31,527 nt of DNA from a virus. Positions 1 through 7,688 of the stretch are shown piece by piece. A program made the translations under genes and the position numbers. The stretch spans positions 1 to 31,527 of IMG/VR virus record IMGVR_UViG_3300033148_006176; one strand, 5' to 3'. The stretch's first letter is position 1. The number at the start of each line of letters is the position of its first letter. The notes beneath the pieces were generated by a model. It ran no database searches and had not been told where the DNA came from. It was given only the letters and a program-made list of their open reading frames with translations.

Positions 1-1203
1 ATTATCGATATTAGTGTCAATAATATCCTGCTTTGTTTCTGTGGCAACGTCAGTTTGTGGCGAAGCACCACCAACGCTGACAACGTCAGCCTGCGGATAG
101 CCACCCTGTAGTTTTGTACTAACATCAATATCACCCCAGGTATTGACATCGACTTGGGCATTTTTTATTGTTCCGCTGTCAATAGTCCTATCCCAAAACA
201 CCGCGTCGGTTAAAAACTCCGCCCCGTTAGAACCATGCAGACTGTAGGCCGTACCCGTTCCATCACCAGATATTTGCGATAAAACATTTGACCCGGTAAT
301 GACCGTTTGGACACCCGACCCATTGCATTTAATTCCATAAGCATCGCCCGCGGAGGCGTCGGCTTTTGAAAAATCTACCGAGATAGCTGTATTTTTAATT
401 TGAATAAGTGAGTTCGCTGTATTACATAGAATGCCGTGAAAATCGCCATCGTCATTTGCATTATCGCCATTTACCACTATAGTTACATTTTCTAAATTTA
501 TATTACCCTCAGCCAAAATCCCAGCCCTTGCATTAGCCCCTGCATTATGATCGCCCGGTCCAGTATCGCCATAAATCCGCGAATTTTTAACAAAGATATT
601 TTTGCCCCGAATAATTCCAGATTCGGCATTTCGATTGAATCCGCTTTTTATAATACTATTTTCAACAAGAGTAATCTCGGAAGTAGCATCCAATGCCGCT
701 AAAGACTGACTGGACAAAATAGAATCGCGTATAATACATAATGAAGTTGATGCACCTGTTTGTATGCCGTAATGAGTCCCGTCTTTAATTTCATGGTGAA
801 TGTAACAATTCTCTATATATATCGATGCTGCGATGCTGCCTTGAACGGCTGCACTTGCCCCCGAATGGTCCCCGCCACGAACCTCTAAATTTATAAGCGA
901 TAACCCCTTGCCGGTATTTATATTTATTGCGATACCATTACCAGCACCGATAGTTGTCGGGTATATAATACAGGTGTCTTTGTTAATTCCGTACAAGGTA
1001 ACAAATTTGCTAATTGTCAATTCTTCGTCATAGGTTCCCGGATATATAATAATAGTCCCGCCCTCCGGACAATTCGAAATCGCCTGTTCTATAGTTTCGA
1101 CCGCTAATGCAAAAGTCAAACCAGACTGAGCATTATCACCAGTTGCAGTATCACAATGAATTATATGCCCACTTGTAAAATCGTGTAAAAATTCTCTCGA
1201 CAT
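1..1203 (-). CDS. Beta-helix tail spike/fibre protein, 3' part cut by window edge
   Basis: The frame is open from an ATG at 1203 to the left edge, so about 401 codons are visible and the C-terminus is missing. The N-terminus reads MSREFLHDFTSGHIIH. Residues from about 45 on show the phrase GGTIIIYPGTYDEELTIS, then repeated short strands rich in I, V, N and G separated by turns, which is the pattern of right-handed parallel beta-helix (pectin-lyase fold) proteins. In phages this fold is usual in tail spikes or fibres that bind or degrade surface glycans. The start is supported by AGAGGTG just upstream. It follows a phosphoesterase gene by 9 bases, and the two share a GC-richer composition than the rest of the arm. 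No catalytic residues can be assigned; the fold is an inference from the repeat pattern. Confidence 0.72.
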   Translation of the reverse strand, partial: MSREFLHDFTSGHIIHCDTATGDNAQSGLTFALAVETIEQAISNCPEGGTIIIYPGTYDEELTISKFVTLYGINKDTCIIYPTTIGAGNGIAININTGKGLSLINLEVRGGDHSGASAAVQGSIAASIYIENCYIHHEIKDGTHYGIQTGASTSLCIIRDSILSSQSLAALDATSEITLVENSIIKSGFNRNAESGIIRGKNIFVKNSRIYGDTGPGDHNAGANARAGILAEGNINLENVTIVVNGDNANDDGDFHGILCNTANSLIQIKNTAISVDFSKADASAGDAYGIKCNGSGVQTVITGSNVLSQISGDGTGTAYSLHGSNGAEFLTDAVFWDRTIDSGTIKNAQVDVNTWGDIDVSTKLQGGYPQADVVSVGGASPQTDVATETKQDIIDTNIDN

Positions 1204-1212
1204 TTTTCACCT

Positions 1213-2106
1213 CTAAGCAATAAGTGATTTTAATAAATTTCTACTGCCTCCCCGACCGTGGCCGGTTATCTCAATATTACATCGCAACTGGTTCGTACCT
1301 TTTAGGGCGTTGAAGTACGCAACAATTTCAAAATAGGCGTAATAAGTACCGTCCGGCTCGCTTCCGTCGGACGGGCCCAGGACACTGCCTAACATATCGC
1401 AGTACATAATATCGTTGACATAACGATAACCGCCGGTCGCTAAGTGTTGATGGCTGCCAATCCATAATTGGACATTCCCGGCGGCCTCAATGATTGTTAT
1501 TATATCGTCGGCGTTGGTATAATTACCAAAATCAGATGTCCCATTTGGTTGTAATTGCAGGTGCGAAAAAATAACAACCGGCAAAGTGGTGTCAAGGGCC
1601 GTATCGGCCAACCATGTCTTTTCACCAGATGGCATTTCGGTTGTGGTATAGCCCAGAAATATGCACCGCACACCGTTAACATCGAAGGTATAGCACCTGC
1701 CGGAATCGTAGGAGTTGGCCTTTGTTACATGACCACTTTCGACCGCCGCATAATAAGTCGCTAAATCCCCACCCCACGGCGTACCGTTTTCGTGATTGCC
1801 AATTATGTTGGCCCGGTTGCCCGCAAACAGGTCGCGTTTTGCCAGGGCCGCGGCCAGAGCGGTTGCTTTGTCTGTTACATTCCCATCAATCATGTCGCCG
1901 GTATCGACCAGCAAGTTGGCACTTACCACCGTTGCCCTGTTTGCTGCCCCTTCCAGTGCGGTCAAGGCATTTATCCACCAGCGATAATGCTTCCCACCCA
2001 TCGGCCAGGAGCCGTCGTCACCACCAATTATCTGGCCGACCGGGTCGGTAACTTCGTCGGAGTGGTGAACATCACTTGTTACAAGCATCGTTAATTTATT
2101 CTGCAT
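1213..2106 (-). CDS. Calcineurin-like metallophosphoesterase
   Basis: The 297-residue protein has the metallophosphatase motif set in order: SDVHHS (11-16), DTGDMID (68-74), GNHE (103-106), FSH (180-182) and GSHQH (217-221). These are the metal-binding Asp, His and Asn positions of the calcineurin-like family, which hydrolyses phosphomono- or diesters with a dinuclear metal centre. The substrate cannot be told. It lies between a tail-completion-type gene and a beta-helix tail protein, so a virion-associated role or modification of host surface phosphate esters is possible. No SD is visible before the ATG at 2106, unlike most neighbours. The start codon is in the same frame as the stop of the upstream gene. 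GC content is clearly higher than downstream of 2.13 kb, suggesting module exchange. Confidence 0.85.
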   Translation of the reverse strand: MQNKLTMLVTSDVHHSDEVTDPVGQIIGGDDGSWPMGGKHYRWWINALTALEGAANRATVVSANLLVDTGDMIDGNVTDKATALAAALAKRDLFAGNRANIIGNHENGTPWGGDLATYYAAVESGHVTKANSYDSGRCYTFDVNGVRCIFLGYTTTEMPSGEKTWLADTALDTTLPVVIFSHLQLQPNGTSDFGNYTNADDIITIIEAAGNVQLWIGSHQHLATGGYRYVNDIMYCDMLGSVLGPSDGSEPDGTYYAYFEIVAYFNALKGTNQLRCNIEITGHGRGGSRNLLKSLIA

Positions 2107-2130
2107 TGTTTTTAGATTCCGTTTCAGCCG

Positions 2131-2499
2131 TTATTTCTTCGCCTCTTCTCTTATAATTCTAAATATCTCATCCTTCTTCTCACGTGCTGGTTGCTCTAAA
2201 TACTTAGCCTGTTTCCCTGTCTTATGATTAGCCTGTAAATCCTCATGTACATATACCGCATAATCAGCAACATATCCCACCACCACATCAGTATCAAATC
2301 CACTCCCACCTATATTACGAGTAAATGCACCACCTTTCAAATTAGATGTATCTACAGGAACTATTAATTGGCTCTCTCGTTGTAAAAACTGACCTGCTCT
2401 CTTTAGTCCTCTCTGAACTCCAAGGGCCGTGGTGAGTTTGGACCTTTTTAGGTTCTTAAGAATCCTTGGCATTCCTGTTATAGTAATAAGTTTTGCCAT
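2131..2499 (-). CDS. HK97 gp10-like tail completion/connector protein
   Basis: The 122-residue protein resembles the HK97-gp10 family. It has an N-terminal helix-rich half, the phrase VPVDTSNLKGGAF (about 47-59), then YAVYVHED and GKQAKYLEQP near the C-terminus. Family members act at the head-tail junction or as minor tail components. Its stop-start junction with the upstream gene is exact (2499/2500), and it sits last in a run of connector-like genes, which agrees with this role. The family match is from remembered motif patterns, not a search. Confidence 0.75.
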   Translation of the reverse strand: MAKLITITGMPRILKNLKRSKLTTALGVQRGLKRAGQFLQRESQLIVPVDTSNLKGGAFTRNIGGSGFDTDVVVGYVADYAVYVHEDLQANHKTGKQAKYLEQPAREKKDEIFRIIREEAKK

Positions 2500-2850
2500 T
2501 TATAAATACACCGTTCTTAAAAATTGAGTGGCCTTGAGTGTCGGAAGTTTTTCAAATCTCCGAATTTCCCACGCATTCTCATTTTCCTTAGGATTATCCT
2601 CATCAACACTACTACTTAATTCTCCCAACATCAAAACCCCTCCAATCTCTACATCCCTATCAACATAAACTTTTGCTCTGGATAATTGTGTTGTTCCGGC
2701 ATCATCAAGAAACTCCTCACCAACGTCCTCCCACCGACAATCAATCTCGACCGGGGATGTTGGTATAGGTTGCCCATAATTATCAAATTCTAAAGAAGAT
2801 AATTCCCAATATACGGCTTTTTGTTTTAACATGCGTTCAATTATTCTCAT
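2500..2850 (-). CDS. Putative head closure/head-tail connector protein
   Basis: The 116-residue protein has features seen in phage head-closure proteins: an early YWELSSLEFDNYGQP segment, PVEIDCRWED, a central VYVDRDVEIGGVLMLG strand pair and a C-terminal FLRTVYL. It is small and beta-rich with no signal peptide or membrane segment. The start overlaps the previous gene by four bases (ATGA), so the genes are probably translationally coupled. Position between an adaptor-like and a gp10-like gene supports a connector role. The family is inferred from pattern and order. Confidence 0.55.
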   Translation of the reverse strand: MRIIERMLKQKAVYWELSSLEFDNYGQPIPTSPVEIDCRWEDVGEEFLDDAGTTQLSRAKVYVDRDVEIGGVLMLGELSSSVDEDNPKENENAWEIRRFEKLPTLKATQFLRTVYL

Positions 2851-3119
2851 GTCTTACCTAATAAACTTTTCACATCTTTCTTAATTTCAGCCACATCCCG
2901 TGATAAATTTTCATGCACCACCTTACAAACATTTAATTGAACAAACTCCTTCTTATCAACATGAATATCTGCATTTTGTATATGACCATTAACAGTTTTA
3001 TATATCTCACCAAGTTTTCTATCAGTATCTCTACTCACCTTAAAAGTCCAAATATAAACACCAATAATAGCAAGAAACATCACCCCAAATAAGCCTGACA
3101 CCATCCTAAACTCTTCCAT
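2847..3119 (-). CDS. Small single-span membrane protein with coiled coil
   Basis: I start this 90-residue protein at the ATG at 3119, preceded by GAAAGGA at good spacing; a TTG five codons upstream (3134) also keeps the frame but contains this SD. The N-terminus holds one hydrophobic stretch (about residues 6-26, LFGVMFLAIIGVYIW region). The rest is a polar helix with DKKEFVQLNVCKVV and an amphipathic end, ENLSRDVAEIKKDVKSLL. Such proteins are often found near phage lysis genes (holin- or spanin-like), but here it lies inside the connector cluster. Function is unknown; a membrane role is inferred from the span. Confidence 0.6.
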   Translation of the reverse strand: MEEFRMVSGLFGVMFLAIIGVYIWTFKVSRDTDRKLGEIYKTVNGHIQNADIHVDKKEFVQLNVCKVVHENLSRDVAEIKKDVKSLLGKT

Positions 3120-3134
3120 AGTAATTCCTTTCAA

Positions 3135-3533
3135 TCATAAGTCAGTTTCTTCTTTACCCAACCAAGTCATATTTGGAGGAGTAGTCCCTTTCTTTATCTT
3201 CTTATCCAATCTCGCCAACCCCCCATAATAATCTAATCGCATAGCCATCTGCCCATAATGTGAAGTAGAAAATCCTACATCCACCTTACTCTGAAACCTC
3301 TCATTTACCGAACCTGCCCCCTCACTTTCTGCTCTCATATCTCTTACAGTATAAAAATGAGCAGCTAACCAAGTCTCTATTACAATAAGATGGGCGTCTG
3401 TATAATCAACGGTTAAATCAGTACAACATTGAGTCACCAAAGCATTAGCTGCAGAAATAAAAGGTGTAAGAGATATATTCTCATCCACCTCTATGATACC
3501 TTCTACCAATTCATCATTCGTTCTTACAGCCAT
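3135..3533 (-). CDS. Putative head-tail adaptor protein
   Basis: The 132-residue helical protein has PFISAANALVTQCC early, IETWLAAHFYTV in the middle and YGQMAMRLDYYGGL near the end. This layout is typical of phage head-completion adaptors that bind beneath the portal and connect to the closure protein. It lies directly upstream of the small membrane protein and the closure-like gene in the transcribed direction. The start ATG at 3533 has AGGGG about 7 bases upstream. The assignment rests on motif memory and gene order. Confidence 0.6.
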   Translation of the reverse strand: MAVRTNDELVEGIIEVDENISLTPFISAANALVTQCCTDLTVDYTDAHLIVIETWLAAHFYTVRDMRAESEGAGSVNERFQSKVDVGFSTSHYGQMAMRLDYYGGLARLDKKIKKGTTPPNMTWLGKEETDL

Positions 3534-3542
3534 TTCAAACCC

Positions 3543-3959
3543 CTAATTTATTCTAACTATCTCCCCACGCGGATTCTTCCGTGGAAAAGAAGTACCCTTC
3601 GCAAATATTCTGACAAACCTATACCAATACCAAGCCCTAAATTCACACATCCCATCTTCTATACAAATCTTTCTCAGTAATTGGTCTGCATATTTCCTAT
3701 GAATCGTTCTGGAAATAACTCCCTCTCGCATAAGCTGGTAAAGTGCGTCATGTATTAGTGAGCCTCTCATACTATTCAAAGTGTCCAAAGCTAAAAAAGA
3801 AGGTCCATCCCAAGCATAGCCAACCTTAATAAGGAGAACTCCATCCCATAAAGATAGAAACGAATTATCAAAAGAAATATGTCTTAGGTTAGAAACAGGA
3901 TATTCATATTCTACCCTAACCTCATATTTATAACCACCAAGCTTCCTATAAACCAACAT
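3543..3959 (-). CDS. DUF1353-like phage protein
   Basis: The 138-residue protein shows the pattern of DUF1353: an N-terminal beta part, then GYAWDGPSFLAL, and a helical part with MRGSLIHDALYQLMREG followed by a basic C-terminus with several aromatic residues (AWYWYRFVRIF). The family is common in phages and of unknown biochemical role; the conserved His-Asp pair in LIHDALY has led to guesses of an enzyme. The SD AAAGGAAAATAATT-ATG fits the start at 3959. It is next to a lipoprotein-like gene, a place where lysis functions often occur, but no lysis activity can be shown. Confidence 0.65.
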   Translation of the reverse strand: MLVYRKLGGYKYEVRVEYEYPVSNLRHISFDNSFLSLWDGVLLIKVGYAWDGPSFLALDTLNSMRGSLIHDALYQLMREGVISRTIHRKYADQLLRKICIEDGMCEFRAWYWYRFVRIFAKGTSFPRKNPRGEIVRIN

Positions 3960-3961
3960 AA

Positions 3962-4318
3962 TTATTTTCCTTTTCCAACATAACTTTTACCACCAAAAAA
4001 AGCATTGGCTAATAAGGAAGCAAGTGCAATCCATGTTACCGGGTCTTTCTCCCGCCCCTTCAATCCTTGTATAGCCTCCAACGTCTTTGGTTTTACCAAA
4101 ACAGTTCCTTCTGTCTCATTGACAATATCATTTATTCTCGATGTTTCCTCATTCAAAGCATTAACAGCGGTAAGAAACTTATTTTGAGCATCATCAGCCA
4201 TAGTCTCCATTATAGTTACCCCACTTCCAAATCCTGCTACAAATTCCTCACCACATCCAAACATCGAGAATGATATTAAAATACAAAAAACCATCATTAT
4301 ATTAAATTTCCAATTCAT
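3962..4318 (-). CDS. Putative lipoprotein (possible spanin-like)
   Basis: The 118-residue protein starts with a lysine-containing n-region, a hydrophobic run (about 6-20) and a candidate lipobox ending at Cys22 in SMFGCGEE, so it is probably a secreted lipoprotein. The middle part is a helix (QNKFLTAVNALNEETSRIND). A second hydrophobic stretch (WIALASLLANAFFGG) lies near the C-terminus before a Lys/Gly-rich tail. Small lipoproteins in phages can be outer-membrane spanin subunits, but the C-terminal span is unusual for that. The start has AAGGAAAAAATAAG upstream. Only the export signal is seen; the role is open. Confidence 0.55.
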   Translation of the reverse strand: MNWKFNIMMVFCILISFSMFGCGEEFVAGFGSGVTIMETMADDAQNKFLTAVNALNEETSRINDIVNETEGTVLVKPKTLEAIQGLKGREKDPVTWIALASLLANAFFGGKSYVGKGK

Positions 4319-4319
4319 C

Positions 4320-4943
4320 TTATTTTTTCCTTTCTTCCCAAAATTTATCTACTCCTATTTTAGGAAACAAATCCAAAGAACTATTATCTGTAACATTAAT
4401 TACTTCCACATCTGGGAACTTCGTTTTCAAATCTGCAGCCAATTTTCCAAAACCTCTCAAGAATTTGGCATATATAGATTTGTTTGGTTTGTCTAATCGA
4501 TTACGATGCCAATTGGATTTAGAATCCTTTGACAGGTGCATATCAAAACCCAAAAGAAAAATTCTTTTAGCACCAAGCAATATAGCAAGGTTTATAGCCA
4601 CTGCCCCTGTATTACTATTCCAACCAAGGAAATCTTTGTGAAGACCCGTTCCCTTTCGGGGCATTGTCCAAAGCCAAGATAAATTTGTCTTTTGAAGATG
4701 ATGAGAATTTGTAAAAACTATACCTTTGTAACGGGCTAATTCGTTCTTAAAAAATTGAAACCATCTAATATCACCAAAAACACAAATTTTGCAAATCTCA
4801 GCACCATGCTTAAATGCATCATTACATCCTATAGTATTCTCATCTTTAAGAAGATTCCAATCAAACTGTTCTAACGAATTTCCACCACCTATTATAAAAA
4901 CATCTTGGCCTTCCCATTTCTTTTCTGGAATCCATTTTGGCAT
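4320..4943 (-). CDS. DUF115/MptE-like protein
   Basis: The 207-residue protein begins with VFIIGGGNSLEQFDWNLL, a glycine-rich nucleotide-binding-like loop, followed by TIGCNDAFKHG and CVFGDIRWF. Later comes NTGAVAINLAILLGAKRIFLLGFDMHL. This series is characteristic of the DUF115 / MptE-like group, which includes Rossmann-like proteins linked to pyrophosphokinase or sugar-transfer reactions; phage members are common and uncharacterised. It may modify a small molecule or glycan. It lies in the structural arm between the acidic protein and the putative lipoprotein, so timing is late. The start has GAGGATTAAGAA-ATG. No substrate can be inferred. Confidence 0.7.
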   Translation of the reverse strand: MPKWIPEKKWEGQDVFIIGGGNSLEQFDWNLLKDENTIGCNDAFKHGAEICKICVFGDIRWFQFFKNELARYKGIVFTNSHHLQKTNLSWLWTMPRKGTGLHKDFLGWNSNTGAVAINLAILLGAKRIFLLGFDMHLSKDSKSNWHRNRLDKPNKSIYAKFLRGFGKLAADLKTKFPDVEVINVTDNSSLDLFPKIGVDKFWEERKK

Positions 4944-4946
4944 TTC

Positions 4947-5405
4947 TTAATCCTCATCTTCCTCCCCATCTTCCTTCTCATCCAAGTATTGCTCAAGGAA
5001 GGATTGAACATCTTTCCTACGAAGTTTCTTCTTATTAAGAATCTCCCCATCTGCCAAATCTACTATTGTGTACCATTTTAACTTTTCAAAGACCTCTACT
5101 TCTATTTCCTCAGCGGTTGGAAATTCCGAAGTAACATTTTTACCATGTACAGATTCAAATTTAGGTTCGGGTAAGGGGGGAGACTTTTCAATCTTGTCCG
5201 CCCCCTTATCAACAGGAGGAGGGATGGCAGGTTTACTATCCACGGCCACAGCATCTATACCTGCTCTCTGTTCCGCTTCATAGTCTCTCTCAAACTTTTC
5301 TTTACTAAATATAGCAACAAGGTCACGAAGGGATTCTACTCTATCCCCTTTCTTATAAACCTTATCTCTTTGCAAATGTGTGCCTTTTTTCAATTTGAAT
5401 ATCAT
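4947..5405 (-). CDS. Acidic hypothetical protein downstream of capsid
   Basis: The 152-residue protein is not recognised. The first 45 residues are basic and mixed (KKGTHLQRDKVYKKGDRVES), the middle is a proline-rich linker (PAIPPPVDKGADKIEKSPPLPEP) and the end is a charged helix closing in an Asp/Glu-rich tail. A good SD (AAAGGATAGTAAA-ATG) supports the start. Its place between major capsid and connectors suggests a small head or neck accessory protein. The low-complexity tail makes distant homology hard to judge. Confidence 0.6.
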   Translation of the reverse strand: MIFKLKKGTHLQRDKVYKKGDRVESLRDLVAIFSKEKFERDYEAEQRAGIDAVAVDSKPAIPPPVDKGADKIEKSPPLPEPKFESVHGKNVTSEFPTAEEIEVEVFEKLKWYTIVDLADGEILNKKKLRRKDVQSFLEQYLDEKEDGEEDED

Positions 5406-5468
5406 TTTACTATCCTTTCCAAAATATATCTTCTGGTAGTATCAAAAATTACAACCGGTCATTAACAA

Positions 5469-6533
5469 TTAAGAACAAGACGCATAAAGAATCCCAGAAT
5501 TATCATCCTGGTCGCAACGAAGTTGAGGTACAAGGATTGCCATAATTTTGAAATTCTTTTGAAGCCCGCCAGTCGTATCCCATTCAACTGTTGTGATATC
5601 CATCCCAATTACTTCACGAACAACATCAGAAGTCATTTGCACTAAAACAATGTCATAGTCAGTTAAATAATCCAAAGTCCGAACATCAATTATGGAACTA
5701 ACTTCCTTAACACGATTACGGAGTGTTTTGTCAGAAGCAGCTTTGAAATCATTATCCAAATACTGGTCCCAAGCAGGGGCACAATATAACATATAAGGAC
5801 CATAATGATAATTTGCATACAAAGCTACTATCATCGAAAGAATCTCGCCTAAGAAAGTTTCGCCTGTCCAACCACTACTTGTTGGGCAGGTTAATGTTTC
5901 AGAAGTAATAGCACATGGGAGGTCGGTGTATCCATAAAGGACTCCACCACCAAAACTATATTGGTCAGCCACCGTGCTGTTCCCTAACAATAACTTCTCT
6001 GCTTCTTCTGCTACTCTGCGAGCAGCAAGTTCAGCAGAAGTGGTATCAAGGGGAGAACCACCATTACGACTTGCCATTATTTGGCGAGCACTAAATTGAA
6101 AATCCTTATGGATAATAGGCAGAGGCAAATTAGAAAGCTCAAATACTGGTCTATCATTTGCATTCTCTCGCAACCCATCCATGCTAACACTGGCCGGACC
6201 TATATCGCTCATCGTTTCTGTTTCCAAAACTGTCTTACCCATTCCATTAGGAATAGTAAAAGTAAGACCAGCCGCCCGCAAATCACCAACAGCTTTCAAA
6301 CGGGGCTTAGAAACCTTAACAATAGCATCATCCAAAATCTTCCAATCATCCTTCCTTAATGTGGCCGTAGCATTCTGCACAGGAGCAGCTTTCAATATAC
6401 CACCCTGATTTACAGTGATATATGACCTCCCATCTTTTCCAATATAAGGTCGCAGACTACGAACATCAAAATTGTTTTGGAGCAATTTACTCGCCACATC
6501 TCCAGAAGCCTTCCCATTCAAAATGAAGTCCAT
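5469..6533 (-). CDS. Major capsid protein, HK97/encapsulin-like fold
   Basis: The 354-residue protein resembles the encapsulin-like branch of HK97-fold capsid proteins. An N-terminal arm is followed by a central region with PLPIIHKDFQFSARQI, RRVAEEAEKLLLGN and GGVLYGYTDLP. A segment with LSMIVALYANYHYGPYMLYCAP follows, and a C-terminal beta part ends IGMDITTVEW and LVPQLRC. The GYTDLP and GPYMLY elements are the best family markers. Length fits a capsid subunit without an N-terminal delta domain, and a separate scaffold is encoded upstream. The SD is TTTGAAAGGATATTAAA-ATG. It lies downstream of the protease/scaffold and decoration-like genes, as is normal. Confidence 0.85.
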   Translation of the reverse strand: MDFILNGKASGDVASKLLQNNFDVRSLRPYIGKDGRSYITVNQGGILKAAPVQNATATLRKDDWKILDDAIVKVSKPRLKAVGDLRAAGLTFTIPNGMGKTVLETETMSDIGPASVSMDGLRENANDRPVFELSNLPLPIIHKDFQFSARQIMASRNGGSPLDTTSAELAARRVAEEAEKLLLGNSTVADQYSFGGGVLYGYTDLPCAITSETLTCPTSSGWTGETFLGEILSMIVALYANYHYGPYMLYCAPAWDQYLDNDFKAASDKTLRNRVKEVSSIIDVRTLDYLTDYDIVLVQMTSDVVREVIGMDITTVEWDTTGGLQKNFKIMAILVPQLRCDQDDNSGILYASCS

Positions 6534-6590
6534 TTTAATATCCTTTCAAATAAAAACCATAATCTCAAACATTTACCTATATAACACTCT

Positions 6591-7046
6591 TTATGATACA
6601 CGTATATCAACAAGAGCTCCTAACGTATATCCACTACTCAAATCTTTTGCTTCCTCAGAAACACCAATAACATTTAACAACTCACTGGGGCTGTCGATAT
6701 CTACAGCAGACCGTATATAACCATCACCATTACTACATACCTTTTCGCCTATACTCAAAACCTCATTCTCAGCAAGTCTCATCCTAACAACAGAACCTTT
6801 GTTAGGAATAATAACGCTAACAATACTATCATCCTCATAGACAGTATCTACTGGATTGCCTTGGAGAGCGTCTTCTTCAGCAATCAATACCTCATCACCT
6901 AAATCCCCACCTTTTGAATCATGCAATGCTACCTCTCCGTTCGAATCCATTTTAAGCAACATACCTGGATATATACCAGCCTCTGCCGCCTTGAATTCCT
7001 CATGTCGAAAAGCACCTTTTCTATGTATTCTGTTTGGGTATGCCAT
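6591..7046 (-). CDS. Putative head decoration protein
   Basis: The 151-residue protein is beta-rich, with GIYPGMLLKMDSNGEVALH near the start and GEKVCSNGDGYIRSA later, ending GYTLGALVDIRVS. This resembles the DUF2190-type / capsid decoration proteins that lie between scaffold and major capsid genes. It has no signal or membrane segment. The start has GAAAGGAAGTAGAA-ATG. The leader before it is almost the same as a segment inside the upstream protease/scaffold gene (see the internal start at 7688). Confidence 0.6.
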   Translation of the reverse strand: MAYPNRIHRKGAFRHEEFKAAEAGIYPGMLLKMDSNGEVALHDSKGGDLGDEVLIAEEDALQGNPVDTVYEDDSIVSVIIPNKGSVVRMRLAENEVLSIGEKVCSNGDGYIRSAVDIDSPSELLNVIGVSEEAKDLSSGYTLGALVDIRVS

Positions 7047-7097
7047 TTCTACTTCCTTTCATTTTTAGTAACATAACTTATTTCTCAAATCATTTAC

Positions 7098-7688
7098 TTA
7101 TTCTTCAGCCTTTTCAAAGTTTAACACAGGTACGTCCATCGGTTCCTCTGCCACCTCATTGTGAGCAGGGTCCCCTTGTCCAGCATAATTAAGAACATCA
7201 AAATTTTCTTGTATCTTCTCATCATCATCTACTGCAAGAGCCATTAAAGCCTTCAACTCATCTAATCCTTTGTTTTTCAACTGCTCTTTGGTAAATACAT
7301 TCTTTTTGTTTGAGGTGATAACTTCAATTATCCTGGATTTGTTGGCATTGTAAGAAGCCAATCCATTTTGGAGAACACCTTTCAACTCATTCGGAACCTT
7401 TTTGGCAATGTATTCCTCTGCTGTCATATTCTCTACTGATTCCTCTTCATCTTCATCCTCATCATCCGTGTTTACTGCATTCTCATCACCTTTCTCAGCA
7501 GCAAGTTGTACATCTGTTTTATTCTCCTTATCCTCATCCTTGTTACCACCCTTTTCCTTTTCATTTACTACTGGACTCATTTTGTTAAGGATGTCCTCTT
7601 CCAACTCCATCAAAGCATCTTTGTCCTCATCCCCCCATTGAGTACTTTCATTCTCAATAAGGGCTTTTACTAACTTTTCCTTATTCAT
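7098..7688 (-). CDS. Nested scaffold protein from internal start
   Basis: Inside the protease ORF an in-frame ATG at 7688 is preceded by ATGAAAGGAACTTAATA, the same kind of SD used by the phage's own genes. It would give a 196-residue protein beginning MNKEKLVKALIENES with the acidic scaffold domain. The 35 bases before it resemble the leader of the next gene (7047-7080). Nested protease/scaffold pairs sharing a C-terminus are well known, as in lambda C and Nu3. That this start is used here is an inference. Confidence 0.55.
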   Translation of the reverse strand: MNKEKLVKALIENESTQWGDEDKDALMELEEDILNKMSPVVNEKEKGGNKDEDKENKTDVQLAAEKGDENAVNTDDEDEDEEESVENMTAEEYIAKKVPNELKGVLQNGLASYNANKSRIIEVITSNKKNVFTKEQLKNKGLDELKALMALAVDDDEKIQENFDVLNYAGQGDPAHNEVAEEPMDVPVLNFEKAEE

